A DNA stretch of 64,000 bases. Origin: an uncultured Clostridia bacterium (GTDB lineage: Bacteria; Bacillota; Clostridia; Lachnospirales; Lachnospiraceae). Shown piece by piece: positions 32,803 to 41,787 of this stretch. How positions within the stretch are numbered: position 1 is the first letter of the stretch; the number at the start of each line of letters is the position of its first letter. The stretch spans positions 1 to 64,000 of the forward strand of contig CAOKDX010000007.1 in NCBI GenBank assembly GCA_948467395.1. Direction: 5' to 3'. Made by a program: the position numbers and the translations under genes. The notes beneath the pieces were generated by a model. The model saw nothing but the letters and a program-made list of their open reading frames with translations. It was not told where the DNA came from and ran no database searches.

Positions 32803-33417
32803 TCATGAAACTATGATATGATCTTTAATTTTGCTGAATACCCCTTCTTTGATCCCTGGGATATTCATAATATCATCAATCTTTTTGAATAATCCATTCG
32901 TCTCCCGATAAGAAATAATCTGAGAGGCCTTGGATTCCCCTATTCCGTTCAGTGTCATAAGCTCTTCCCGGGATGCGGTATTGATATTGACCCTTCCCTC
33001 CTCTGAAGTCACGCCATGACCTTTCTCTTTCGTCTTCTTTGTCCTGGACAGAATCGTAATCTGACTTCCGTCCGGCACACTTTCCGCCAGATTTACCGCT
33101 GAACGGTCCGCCTTTTTCGTAAATCCGCCTGCATGCTCAACAACCTCCACAAGACGCGGCGGCACGGAAAAGGTATATACGCCTGGTTTCTTTACTTCTC
33201 CACATATATGGATATACACTTTATCACCGGCAGGCTCCTTCCCTGTCGGAGCCGCATCCTCCCGGGAGCCCTCCTTCCCTGGATCGGCGGCATCGGCAAA
33301 TTGCTCGGTAACAATACCGCCGGAATCCCGCCCGTAGTTGGCAGTGATATAGATAATTCCACATACTAGTACGGCCATCACACCGATTACCACTTTTACA
33401 TTCTTCCATTTGTCCAT
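32803..33417 (-). CDS. comEA: ComEA-like DNA-binding protein
   Basis: 204 residues from the ATG at 33417 (AAGGAG before it). One N-terminal membrane anchor, a charged spacer, an SLBB domain (VYIHICGEVKKPGVYTF, LVEVVEHAGGFTKKAD), and a C-terminal helix-hairpin-helix domain (VNINTASREELMTLNGIG; GLFKKIDDIMNIPGI). ComEA binds incoming double-stranded DNA at the cell surface and passes it to ComEC. It stands just upstream of the response regulator gene (15 bases), so competence and signalling genes share a transcript. Confidence 0.93.
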   Translation of the reverse strand: MDKWKNVKVVIGVMAVLVCGIIYITANYGRDSGGIVTEQFADAADPGKEGSREDAAPTGKEPAGDKVYIHICGEVKKPGVYTFSVPPRLVEVVEHAGGFTKKADRSAVNLAESVPDGSQITILSRTKKTKEKGHGVTSEEGRVNINTASREELMTLNGIGESKASQIISYRETNGLFKKIDDIMNIPGIKEGVFSKIKDHIIVS

Positions 33418-33518
33418 CCCGTAATCTCCTTTTTTTGGTCGGAAAAGGAAATGCGATGCACAAAAACATTTTACCAACAAAAAGAAAATATTACAATATG
33501 AAATTCAAAGAAGTTTTA

Positions 33519-33953
33519 CTATTTCCACTTGAAGGTTACAATTCCCGCTATTATGATAACGATGCCGATACACTTGCGCCATTCAAAGGGCTGTCTCTCC
33601 ACGCCGAACATCCCAAAGAGCTCCAGTATATAGGAAACAAGAAGCTGCGTGGCAACAATAAACATGGCAGATCTGGCCGGTCCCACTGCATCCACGCTGA
33701 AGATCACCGTATAGGTGATAAAGGCTCCGATGGCTCCGCCCAGAAGCATGTATTTGGGAGAGACCTGAAAAAGGCTTCCCACCGTTCCGTCCTTCCCTGT
33801 AACAAACCATGCTGCGACACAGACTACCAGGGCCGTCAGCTGAACAAAGGATGCGGACAGCCATATACTGGTCTGCTTGGTCACCTCGGTATTAAATACG
33901 CCCTGCACACTCATGAGTGCGCCGGATATGGCCGCTACCAGAATTCCCCACAT
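33519..33953 (-). CDS. DMT-superfamily transporter (DUF606/YdcZ)
   Basis: 144 residues, starting at ATG 33953 (GAGGTG before it). Four or five hydrophobic segments; the pattern ISGALMSVQGVFNTEV near the start and RSAMFIVATQLLVSYILELF near the end are typical of DUF606 proteins, half-size members of the drug/metabolite transporter superfamily. Substrate unknown. It lies between comEA and argD on the same strand. Confidence 0.8.
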   Translation of the reverse strand: MWGILVAAISGALMSVQGVFNTEVTKQTSIWLSASFVQLTALVVCVAAWFVTGKDGTVGSLFQVSPKYMLLGGAIGAFITYTVIFSVDAVGPARSAMFIVATQLLVSYILELFGMFGVERQPFEWRKCIGIVIIIAGIVTFKWK

Positions 33954-34066
33954 AAAAAACACCTCTTTCTGAATCTATATGGACTGAAAAACTATGCACA
34001 TTGTAATAAAATCAGTCCCATTACCAGTATCATCCAGAAATCAGTGTTTTATACAGGTTATTTCAT

Positions 34067-35242
34067 CTACAGGATCTCTTCCAGCACTGCCATCATCTCA
34101 TCCACATGCTCTTTCGTGATGACAAGAGGCGGCACAAAACGGATCACATTCGCCCCGGCACTCATAAAGATCACGCCCCGTTCCAGCGCCTTCAGCACAA
34201 AGGGTCCTGCCTCTTCTGTCAGCTCCAGGCCGCGCATCAGGCCAATTCCCCTTGTTTCCTTTGCCCTGTCCTTCCTCACCGTGAGTTCCTGCAGGCGCCG
34301 GCCAAGGTATTCCCCCACCTCTTCTACATGCCTGAGTATATCCCGCTCCCTGAAAATACCCAGTGTCGCAGCTACTGCCGCCGAAGCCAGCGGATTGCCG
34401 CCGAAGGTCGTGCCATGATCTCCCGGCACAAGAGTTTCCGCGATCCCTGCCGTCGTGGCAAAAGCTCCTACTGCCATGCCATTGCCAATCCCCTTCGCCA
34501 TCGTGACAATATCCGGCTGTATGCCATAGTGCTGATAGGCAAACATCTTTCCGGTGCGCCCCATGCCGCACTGGATCTCATCGCAGATCATCATGATATC
34601 GTGTCTGTCGCACAGTTCACGAATCCCCTGGAGAAATTCCGGATCCGCCGGATAGATGCCGCCCTCTCCCTGCACCGCCTCCACAATGACCGCATAGGTT
34701 TTGTCCGTTATGTTGTCTCTCACACTGTCCAGATCATTGTACCGGGCAAAGCTGACGCCTCCGATAAGCGGTTCAAAGGGCTCGCGGTATTTCTTCGTCC
34801 CCGTCACGGAAAGGGCTCCCATACTCCGCCCATGAAACGCCTTGTCCATGGATACGATCTCATGACGGTCCCCGTAACCATTGGCCACCGCATATTTGCG
34901 TGCCATCTTAAGCGCTCCCTCATTGGCCTCTCCGCCGCTGTTGGCCATAAATACCTTGTCCATGCCGGAGGCCTCTGCCAGTCCCTTCGCCGCCTCCACA
35001 AGAGGCTCTGAATAAAAATAGTTGGAGAAATGGATTCCCTTATCAATCTGTCTCTTCAATGCCTCTTTGTATTTCCCGTCACTGTACCCCAGCGCACAGA
35101 CAGCGATGCCGCCTCCGAAATCCAGATATTTTTTGCCCTCTATATCATATAGATATACGCCCTCACCGTGATCCAGCATAACCGGATACCGGTTATAGGA
35201 ATGGATCAAGTACTTTTCTGCCTCCTGTATTTTCTTCTGCAT
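34067..35242 (-). CDS. argD: Acetylornithine aminotransferase
   Basis: 391 residues. Class III PLP-dependent fold: SGGEANEGALKMARKYA (phosphate-binding motif), AFHGRSMGALSVTG, ICDEIQCGMGRTG with the Asp that holds the pyridine ring, and the Schiff-base Lys in TMAKGIGNG. It converts N-acetylglutamate semialdehyde to N-acetylornithine with glutamate as donor. The ATG at 35242 comes five bases after the argB stop; a GTG three codons earlier is too close to the ribosome site. Last gene of argC-J-B-D. Confidence 0.95.
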   Translation of the reverse strand: MQKKIQEAEKYLIHSYNRYPVMLDHGEGVYLYDIEGKKYLDFGGGIAVCALGYSDGKYKEALKRQIDKGIHFSNYFYSEPLVEAAKGLAEASGMDKVFMANSGGEANEGALKMARKYAVANGYGDRHEIVSMDKAFHGRSMGALSVTGTKKYREPFEPLIGGVSFARYNDLDSVRDNITDKTYAVIVEAVQGEGGIYPADPEFLQGIRELCDRHDIMMICDEIQCGMGRTGKMFAYQHYGIQPDIVTMAKGIGNGMAVGAFATTAGIAETLVPGDHGTTFGGNPLASAAVAATLGIFRERDILRHVEEVGEYLGRRLQELTVRKDRAKETRGIGLMRGLELTEEAGPFVLKALERGVIFMSAGANVIRFVPPLVITKEHVDEMMAVLEEIL

Positions 35243-35247
35243 GACAA

Positions 35248-36156
35248 TCACTTCTCCTTTTCATGCGGGTACAGATCCACCTGATCTCCGATGATCGCTG
35301 TTCCAATACCCTTCTTTGTATAAAACTCCAGAAGCAGGCAGTGCTGCTGCCGTCCGTCCAGGATATGCACCCGGCCCACGCCCTGTTCCACTGCCTCAAT
35401 GCAGTTGCGGATCTTCGGGATCATCCCCCCTCCTATCGTGCCATCCTTGATGAGATGTTTCGCCTCATGGACCGGCAGGACAGAGATCAGCGTATCCGGA
35501 TCCTCCGGATCCATGCACACCCCGTCTATATCTGTCATAAACGCCAGCTTCTCCGCATGGATGGACTTTGCTATGGCGCTTGCCGCATCATCCGCATTGA
35601 TATTGTAGGACTGAAAGTTATCATCCATTCCGATGGGGGCGATGATCGGGACGAAATCATTGTCGATCAGTGTGTCGATCAGTCCCGGATCCACGGATTC
35701 CACCTCTCCCACAAATCCGATATCCCTTCCCTTTACCGTCTTTTTGCGGCAGATCATGGTACCGCCGTCCTTACCGCTGATTCCGGCCGCCTTTACTCCC
35801 AGCTTCTCCATCATCTGTACCAGGTGCTTATTCACCCTGCTGAGCACCATCTCGGCAACCTCCATGGTATCGGCATCCGTCACCCGGAGTCCCTCCACAA
35901 ACTGGCTCTCCTTTCCCATATAGCCAAGCCATTTGCTGATCTCCCGGCCGCCGCCATGAACGATAATGGGCTGCATGCCCACCAGCTTCAGAAGCGCCAC
36001 ATCCTTTATCACCGATTCCTGCAGTGTCTCGTCCAGCATGGCGCTTCCACCATACTTCACCACAACCTTTTTTCCGTTAAAGTCCCTTATGTACGGCAGC
36101 GCTTCTATAAGCGTCTCCGCCTTTAACATAACATCATCCAATTGCTGCTGTTCCAT
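35248..36156 (-). CDS. argB: N-acetylglutamate kinase
   Basis: 302 residues. ATP site [10 protein letters not shown] near 30, HGGGREIS motif near 65-72, and [15 protein letters not shown] near 185. It phosphorylates N-acetylglutamate, the committed step. An N-terminal helix of about 25 residues precedes the kinase fold ([16 protein letters not shown]), a trait linked to hexameric arginine-inhibited enzymes, so feedback control by arginine is likely. It sits between argJ and argD. Confidence 0.95.
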   Translation of the reverse strand: MEQQQLDDVMLKAETLIEALPYIRDFNGKKVVVKYGGSAMLDETLQESVIKDVALLKLVGMQPIIVHGGGREISKWLGYMGKESQFVEGLRVTDADTMEVAEMVLSRVNKHLVQMMEKLGVKAAGISGKDGGTMICRKKTVKGRDIGFVGEVESVDPGLIDTLIDNDFVPIIAPIGMDDNFQSYNINADDAASAIAKSIHAEKLAFMTDIDGVCMDPEDPDTLISVLPVHEAKHLIKDGTIGGGMIPKIRNCIEAVEQGVGRVHILDGRQQHCLLLEFYTKKGIGTAIIGDQVDLYPHEKEK

Positions 36157-36181
36157 TTCTTCCTCCTGCTCCTTCTATAAA

Positions 36182-37408
36182 TTAACTTCTATAATCTCCA
36201 TTGATCTTCACATAGTCATAGGTGAGATCGCAGCCCCAGGCCGCAGCCCGGCACTCCCCCTCCTTCATATCACAGATCACCGTTACCTTCTCTTCACGGA
36301 GAAGCTCCGTCGCCTTCTCCTCACTATAGCTGGCAGCCACACCATCCCGCACCAGTGTCAGCGTCTCTCCCCTTGCCTCCAGTGTCAGGTCCACCACCCC
36401 AGGATCAAATTCTACGCCGGCATAGCCAAGGGCACACAGAATCCGCCCCCAGTTGGCATCACTGCCATACACAGCGGTTTTTACAAGATTGGAAGTGATC
36501 ACGGATTTACTCAGTATCTTTGCCTTCTCCACGGATGCGCAGTGAACCACCTGCACCTCTAATAATTTCGTAGCTCCCTCGCCGTCGGCAGCCATTTGTC
36601 TGGCCAGCTCTGTGGAGATATACACCAGTGCCTCCCGGAACCGTTCATATGCCTCTGTCCCCTTCTGTATGGTGACGCCGGACTTACCGTTGGCCAGCAC
36701 CAGATAGGTATCGTTGGTTGAGGTATCCCGGTCAACCGAAATCATATTAAAGCTGTCGTCGACGGCAGCGCTCACCAATTCCTGGAGATCTTCTCTGGCA
36801 ATACCGGCATCCGTTGTTGTCACACTGAGCATGGTGGCCATATTGGGATGGATCATACCGGAACCCTTGCTCATGCCGCCCACCGTCACCGTCACGCCAT
36901 CCACTTCGAAGCTCACCGCCGCCTCTTTCGGCACTGTATCTGTAGTCATAATGGCTCTTGCCGCCTCCAAAGCCGCCTCCCTGCTGTCCGAAAGCTTCTC
37001 CCTGAGAAGGACTGCCCCCCTCTCTAATGGCTCCGTGGGAAGCGGCATGCCAATGACTCCTGTAGATGCCGTCAGTACCTCTTCCCTTTTTATCCGGAGC
37101 TGGTCAGCCACCGCTTCTGCCATCCGCACATTCTGCCGCCTACCCTCTTCTCCAGTGCAGGCATTGGCAATCCCACTGTTGAGCACAACGGCATGTACCG
37201 GATTCCCCTTTGACACAATTTCTCTATCCCACAGGACAGGAGCTGCTTTTACTACATTGGTAGTAAACGTGCCTGCACAGACTGCCGGATCCTTCGAATA
37301 CACCAGCGCCATATCTGTGCGCCCCTGGTATTTGATCCCCGCTGCCGCCGCCGCTGCCTGAAATCCCTTTGCTGCGGTAACACCGCCCTCTATCTTTTCC
37401 AATTCCAC
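36182..37408 (-). CDS. argJ: Glutamate N-acetyltransferase/amino-acid acetyltransferase
   Basis: 408 residues. The self-cleavage site is in HPNMATMLSV, between A191 and T192, where Thr becomes the nucleophile. Oxyanion motif STGVIGMPLP (115-124). ArgJ moves the acetyl group from N-acetylornithine to glutamate, so the cyclic pathway needs no separate deacetylase. Whether it also uses acetyl-CoA (bifunctional form) cannot be told by eye. No argA gene is in the window, which fits bifunctionality. Confidence 0.95.
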   Translation of the reverse strand: MELEKIEGGVTAAKGFQAAAAAAGIKYQGRTDMALVYSKDPAVCAGTFTTNVVKAAPVLWDREIVSKGNPVHAVVLNSGIANACTGEEGRRQNVRMAEAVADQLRIKREEVLTASTGVIGMPLPTEPLERGAVLLREKLSDSREAALEAARAIMTTDTVPKEAAVSFEVDGVTVTVGGMSKGSGMIHPNMATMLSVTTTDAGIAREDLQELVSAAVDDSFNMISVDRDTSTNDTYLVLANGKSGVTIQKGTEAYERFREALVYISTELARQMAADGEGATKLLEVQVVHCASVEKAKILSKSVITSNLVKTAVYGSDANWGRILCALGYAGVEFDPGVVDLTLEARGETLTLVRDGVAASYSEEKATELLREEKVTVICDMKEGECRAAAWGCDLTYDYVKINGDYRS

Positions 37409-37420
37409 CTCTCCTTTCCT

Positions 37421-38461
37421 TTATGGAACGATTGGGACGAAGCGGAGCCCCTCTGCCTCATCCAACCCAAATATAATATTCATATTCTGTACTGCCTGTC
37501 CAGCGGCCCCTTTTGTAATGTTATCCATGGCTCCCATCATAATGACACGTCCGGTCCGTTCATCCATTTTCACATTGACATCCACAAAGTTACTGCCCTC
37601 AACCCATTTGGTCTCCGGGCAGACTCCCTCCTCCAGCACCCGCACAAAATATTCATCCCTGTATGCATCCTCATATGCCTTCCTGATCTGGTCAGGGGTT
37701 ATCCCCTCTCTGTATTTTGCATATGCCGTAATAAGAATTCCCCGGTTCATGGGGATGAGATGGGGCGTAAAGTTCAATACTACCTTCTGACCGCCCGCAT
37801 AGGATAACTGCTCTTCGATCTCCGGTGTATGGCGGTGGGTCGATACGCCATATGCCTTGATATTTTCATTCACCTCGCAGTACAGGTTCGGGACCTTTGC
37901 TCCCCGCCCGGCGCCGGATGTCCCTGACTTCGCATCGATTATCAGTGTATCCAGATCGATCAGTCCCGCCTTCGCCAGCGGATATATGGATAGGGTGGAA
38001 CAGGTGGGGTAACAGCCCGGATTTGCAATAAGTCTCGCTTTCTTTATCTGCTCCCTGTTGATCTCACAGAGGCCATATACCGCCTCATCAATAAACTGCG
38101 GACTCTGATGCTGTATTCCATACCACTTTTCATATACTGCCGGATCCTTGATTCGGAAGTCAGCACTGAGATCGATCACCCTGGCATTCTCCAATATCTC
38201 CTCATTTAACACGCCGGCAAGATATCCCTGGGGGGTCGCCGTGAAGATCACATCCGCCTCTTTTGACAGCGCCAGCAGATCATCCCCCTTACATACGTCT
38301 TCCACGATCTGAAATACATTGCCAAATACAGAACTGAACTTCTGATCCACATAGCTCCGGGAACCATACCATACGATTTCTGTCTCACTGTGCTGCAGCA
38401 GAATGCGGACCAGCTCCTGTCCGGCATACCCTGTCGCGCCAATAATACCCGCCTTTATCAT
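37421..38461 (-). CDS. argC: N-acetyl-gamma-glutamyl-phosphate reductase
   Basis: 346 residues from the ATG at 38461 (AAGGAAGGG before it; the upstream frame is operator DNA). NADP motif GATGYAGQE (8-16), active-site Cys150 in ANPGCYPT, and the His motif HRHTPEIEEQL. It reduces the acyl phosphate made by ArgB. First gene of the leftward operon; its promoter and ArgR-like boxes are at 38479-38555. Confidence 0.96.
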   Translation of the reverse strand: MIKAGIIGATGYAGQELVRILLQHSETEIVWYGSRSYVDQKFSSVFGNVFQIVEDVCKGDDLLALSKEADVIFTATPQGYLAGVLNEEILENARVIDLSADFRIKDPAVYEKWYGIQHQSPQFIDEAVYGLCEINREQIKKARLIANPGCYPTCSTLSIYPLAKAGLIDLDTLIIDAKSGTSGAGRGAKVPNLYCEVNENIKAYGVSTHRHTPEIEEQLSYAGGQKVVLNFTPHLIPMNRGILITAYAKYREGITPDQIRKAYEDAYRDEYFVRVLEEGVCPETKWVEGSNFVDVNVKMDERTGRVIMMGAMDNITKGAAGQAVQNMNIIFGLDEAEGLRFVPIVP

Positions 38462-38478
38462 AAAACCCTTCCTTTCGA

Positions 38479-38518
38479 TATTCATAAAAATTGAATATTT
38501 ATGCATAATATTCATAAA
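38479..38518. promoter_or_regulatory. Two ArgR-type operator boxes at the argC start site
   Basis: Box 1 is a perfect dyad, TATTCA-N7-TGAATA (38479-38497). Box 2 (about 38500-38516) has half sites TATGCA and TTCATA, an imperfect dyad. Both match the AT-rich ARG box pattern of Gram-positive ArgR/AhrC proteins. They lie just after the predicted argC transcription start, where bound repressor would block elongation or initiation. Confidence 0.75.
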
Positions 38519-38526
38519 CTTTGTTT

Positions 38527-38555
38527 ATTATACTCCTTTTCCTTTAATTATGCAA
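38527..38555 (-). promoter_or_regulatory. Promoter of argC-J-B-D
   Basis: On the minus strand TTGCAT (complement of 38550-38555), 17 bp, TATAAT (complement of 38527-38532). The start falls near 38520, next to the operator boxes. Confidence 0.75.
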
Positions 38556-38605
38556 CACTATAACATAAATTTTAAAAATATTTAGATTTCAGAAACAATT
38601 ACCTC

Positions 38606-38634
38606 TTGCATATTATGCATTTCTGTTGTATATT
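38606..38634 (+). promoter_or_regulatory. Promoter of argG with overlapping ArgR-like dyad
   Basis: TTGCAT (38606-38611), 17 bp, TATATT (38629-38634). The perfect palindrome TGCATA-T-TATGCA (38607-38619) covers the -35 element and shares the half-site sequence of argC box 2, so one regulator could control both directions. Confidence 0.7.
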
Positions 38635-38688
38635 AAACAGTGTTAGAAGGTTAGAAACCAGTTAAAAACTATTTGGAGGTCTTTTATT

Positions 38689-39906
38689 ATGAAAGAAAAA
38701 GTTATCTTAGCCTATTCCGGCGGTCTGGACACTACGGCGATCATCCCATGGCTGAAGGAAAATTTTGATTATGAGGTAATCTGTGTCTGCATCGACTGCG
38801 GACAGGGAGAAGAACTGGACGGTCTGGAAGAGCGCGCCAAATTCTGCGGTGCTTCCAAACTGTACATAGAAGACGTTGTGGACGAATTCTGTGACGAATA
38901 TGTTCTCCCCTGTGTACAGGCACATGCCGTATATGAAAATAAATACCTGTTAGGCACTTCCATGGCACGTCCGGTCATCGCCAAGCGCCTCGTTGAAATC
39001 GCACGGAAAGAAGGGGCAACGGCGATCTGCCACGGCGCTACAGGAAAGGGAAATGACCAGATCCGTTTTGAGCTCGGCATCAAGGCACTGGCTCCTGATC
39101 TAAAAATCATCGCTGCATGGAGAAATGACAAATGGACACTGGATTCCCGTGAATCTGAGATTGAATACTGTAAGGAACACGGCATCGATCTCCCCTTCTC
39201 TGCTGACAGCAGCTACAGCCGAGACCGCAATCTGTGGCATATCAGCCACGAGGGACTGGAGCTGGAGGAGCCGGCCAACGAACCGAACTTCGATCATCTT
39301 CTCGTCCTTGGCACCACTCCGGAAAAAGCACCGGAGGAAGGCGAATATGTCACCATGACTTTTGAGGCAGGCGTGCCGAAAACAGTCAATGGTAAGGAGA
39401 TGAAGCTGTCTGACATCATCCGCACCCTGAATGAACTGGGCGGCAGGCATGGTATCGGTATTGTGGATATCGTGGAAAACCGCGTTGTCGGAATGAAATC
39501 CCGCGGCGTCTATGAAACCCCCGGCGGAACCATTCTGTACGAGGCCCACAAGCAGCTGGAGGAACTGATCCTTGACCGGGATACTACTACGGTAAAGCTG
39601 GATATGGGAAATAAACTCGCCCAGATCTGTTATGAGGGAAAATGGTTCTCCCCACTCTGTGAAGCGGTGCAGGCATTTATTGAATCAACACAGAAATATG
39701 TAACAGGGGAAGTAAAGTTCAAGCTCTATAAAGGAAATATCATTAAGGCCGGCACAACCTCACCATACAGCCTGTATAATGAAAGCATTGCCTCCTTTAC
39801 CACCGGCGATCTCTATGACCACCATGACGCAGAGGGATTCATCAACCTCTTTGGCCTGTCTACCAAGGTACGCGCCATGAAAATGGCGGAAGTGGAAAAG
39901 GACTGA
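38689..39906 (+). CDS. argG: Argininosuccinate synthase
   Basis: 405 residues, family length. ATP-binding LAYSGGLDTTAIIPWL at the N-terminus, CHGATGKGNDQIRFELG, and SYSRDRNLWHISHEG. It joins citrulline and aspartate using ATP. Ribosome site TTGGAGG. argH, which normally follows argG in many Firmicutes, is not here; the sequence after the stop is decayed mobile DNA, so argH is elsewhere or has been separated by insertions. Confidence 0.97.
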   Translation: MKEKVILAYSGGLDTTAIIPWLKENFDYEVICVCIDCGQGEELDGLEERAKFCGASKLYIEDVVDEFCDEYVLPCVQAHAVYENKYLLGTSMARPVIAKRLVEIARKEGATAICHGATGKGNDQIRFELGIKALAPDLKIIAAWRNDKWTLDSRESEIEYCKEHGIDLPFSADSSYSRDRNLWHISHEGLELEEPANEPNFDHLLVLGTTPEKAPEEGEYVTMTFEAGVPKTVNGKEMKLSDIIRTLNELGGRHGIGIVDIVENRVVGMKSRGVYETPGGTILYEAHKQLEELILDRDTTTVKLDMGNKLAQICYEGKWFSPLCEAVQAFIESTQKYVTGEVKFKLYKGNIIKAGTTSPYSLYNESIASFTTGDLYDHHDAEGFINLFGLSTKVRAMKMAEVEKD

Positions 39907-39937
39907 CGGCAGTTGTCCTATAATTTATCAATTTTAA

Positions 39938-40190
39938 ATCGAGTAGGAGGCTAACCATTAATTGGTTAGCCGGCCTCTCACACCACCGTGCGTATGGTTC
40001 CGTATACAGCGGTTCCTCAGTTTTCACATATACAATCAGATGATAGTCAAGCTTGGATGTATATCCTGGCTTTTCTTTTATTTAAAAGAATTAGTTTATG
40101 CCTTTGCCATACACCAATAACCTTTTCTGCTACACTCAAGTTCTTTCGCTTTCCAGTGTTCAAGTCCTAACGCCTCTAGCATTCGGTACT
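39938..40190 (-). mobile_element. 3' remnant of a group II intron (end of RT gene, domains V and VI)
   Basis: On the minus strand the stretch from about 40020 to 39938 has the domain V signature (AACCGCTGTATACGG, then GCACGGTGGTGTGAGAGG) followed by a domain VI hairpin (GGCTAACC-loop-GGTTAGCC) and the usual terminal CTCCTACTCGAT. Just before it, codons reading KAKELECSRKGYWCMAK resemble the C-terminus of intron-encoded reverse transcriptases (RKGYWRIA), but stops interrupt the frame. The 5' part is gone. It cannot splice or move. It lies directly behind argG. Confidence 0.75.
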
Positions 40191-40214
40191 TTGTCTTGAT
40201 TTACATCCACTGTT

Positions 40215-40660
40215 TCCAATAGAACAAAGGCAGACATGGAAAATGCTGTCATGTTTCGTGAGGCTACAAGAAGTTCTATCAGTTCACATATGCCTGCTAA
40301 GTTTTTGGAACTGAAACACACCATCAAACTCATTTAGGAATTAACGATTGAGATCGCTGAAATCGAAACAGCCGTCAAATGAATTATGAATGAAGAAATC
40401 CACTCACCCATTATCACCATTCCTAGCACCAGCTACCACATTAGAGTCATAATCATTGCAAAAATCAGCGATTTCAGCCGTTTTAATTCACCTGATAAGA
40501 TTCTTGCCTATGCCGAACGAAATGTCACCGTCTACATACCAATTGAGGCAATTTGGTAACTGTTAATCCTGCATGGAAAGTGTGATTCCCGTTTCCTGCG
40601 GTATACTCTCTACAATGCCATCAAGTATGTCAGTTTGACACTTTGATATCTTCTTTTAGA
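40215..40660 (+). mobile_element. Decayed IS110-family transposase fragment
   Basis: Reading rightward, broken frames give SPIITIPSTSYHIRVIIIAK, ISDFSRFNSPDKILAYAE and SRFLRYTLYNAIKYV. These correspond to IS110/IS1111 motifs (SPI-TIPGIS-Y-A--I-AEIGD, F-SP-KL-AYAG, S-YLR-AL-NA-KYV). Several stop codons lie within it. Only the C-terminal half is represented, so it is inactive. Confidence 0.7.
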
Positions 40661-40921
40661 GCGCCAGTAACGACACTCTGATTGTCATGCGGTTTTCATG
40701 GTTCTAAGAATCATTTTTGTATTCTTTTCTATCTGAAATGCCTTTCAGTAACTCATTCAAAAATTTTGATTCAAGGACCTGATTTTTAATAGTTAGTTTC
40801 TCTCATCATTATTAAATAAAGATAGCTCAAATATTTATCCTTATTTCTATATTTATTAATTATAGCATAAAAATACTACTATTCTTTATGTAAAATGACT
40901 GAATATGAGCAATAATGCCCT
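40661..40921. other. Gap without recognisable gene
   Basis: AT-rich stretch between the IS110 remnant and an unknown membrane protein gene. No coding frame with a ribosome site, RNA or clear repeat is visible. It may hold the 3' UTR of the leftward gene. Confidence 0.5.
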
Positions 40922-41590
40922 TTAAATATTCTCTAACTTATTTATTTGTTTTGAATCTTCTACCATGCAACAGAAAATACCATAATATAATATTGACAAT
41001 ATACAATTCACTATTAGTAACAAAATAACAACTAATATCTTATAAATAAAATCAATTTTGTAAAAAATAAACGAAATATAATAATTAATATATGACAATC
41101 CCCAGAACAATACATATAATAAAATTAAACTCTTAAAAAATGATATTTTACATCCGTCTGATTTTTCTACTAAAATTATGATTATAAATATTATAGCAGA
41201 TAATGAAACCATTACCATTCCAGCATTTAATGAATAGATAAATTTCCAAGAAGAAGGCATATTTCTTGAATAGGGCAACAAAAAATAATGCACATCATAG
41301 AAGTTCAACAATATTTTTTTAAAAATATTAGCTATTTCTTTTAAATTTTCAGGAAGAAATCCAAAAAACAAAACAAAAAGAAACCCAAAAACAAAAGAAA
41401 TAATATTTTTTGAGAAATTTACTAAACTTTCAGAAATCCTTACTTTCCTTCGTGTTAATTTTGTTGTTTGATATTCAACATATCTTTCGCCATTTACTTC
41501 CCCTTTATTTTTAACTGTTTGTTTTATTGTATTGCTTGTTATTAATTGATTACTATTAGAATTAAAGTAATTACCAAGGTCATTGTCCAT
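40922..41590 (-). CDS. Unknown AT-rich membrane protein
   Basis: 222 residues. An N-terminal soluble part of about 60 residues, rich in Asn and Lys (NKGEVNGERYVEYQTTKLTR), is followed by four or five long hydrophobic segments (about 65-83, 120-140, 150-170, 188-210). No family is recognised. Its start lies two bases after the stop of a 64-residue gene, so the two form one unit. Base composition is far more AT-rich than the metabolic genes around it, which indicates transfer. It sits inside a scar of dead mobile elements, yet the frame is intact. Confidence 0.6.
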   Translation of the reverse strand: MDNDLGNYFNSNSNQLITSNTIKQTVKNKGEVNGERYVEYQTTKLTRRKVRISESLVNFSKNIISFVFGFLFVLFFGFLPENLKEIANIFKKILLNFYDVHYFLLPYSRNMPSSWKFIYSLNAGMVMVSLSAIIFIIIILVEKSDGCKISFFKSLILLYVLFWGLSYINYYISFIFYKIDFIYKILVVILLLIVNCILSILYYGIFCCMVEDSKQINKLENI

Positions 41591-41592
41591 AA

Positions 41593-41787
41593 TTACTTAT
41601 CCCCCCCATTATAAATTTCTTGTGTGGTTCCCATGTAGTCAATTCTGATTCCATTTTCAAAATTAATATTAGCAGACCAAACTTTTGTTTTTGTAGTTAC
41701 CTTTTGTACATTTTTTAAATCAATGTTAATATTAGTATTGGTATTTGCTAGATTATTATGAGCATTTAAACATAATTCATTTTTCAT
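41593..41787 (-). CDS. Unknown 64-residue protein, partner of the membrane protein
   Basis: Start at the ATG at 41787, six bases after a GGAG; the longer frame upstream (to 41973) has no ribosome site and a different composition. The peptide is Asn/Thr-rich in its middle (NNLANTNTNINIDLKNVQ) and ends VDYMG-like, IDYMGTTQEIYNGGDK. It is predicted soluble and beta-rich. It resembles no family I know. It probably acts with the membrane protein encoded two bases later; toxin, immunity or defence pairs can have this form, but the sequence does not say which. Confidence 0.5.
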   Translation of the reverse strand: MKNELCLNAHNNLANTNTNINIDLKNVQKVTTKTKVWSANINFENGIRIDYMGTTQEIYNGGDK

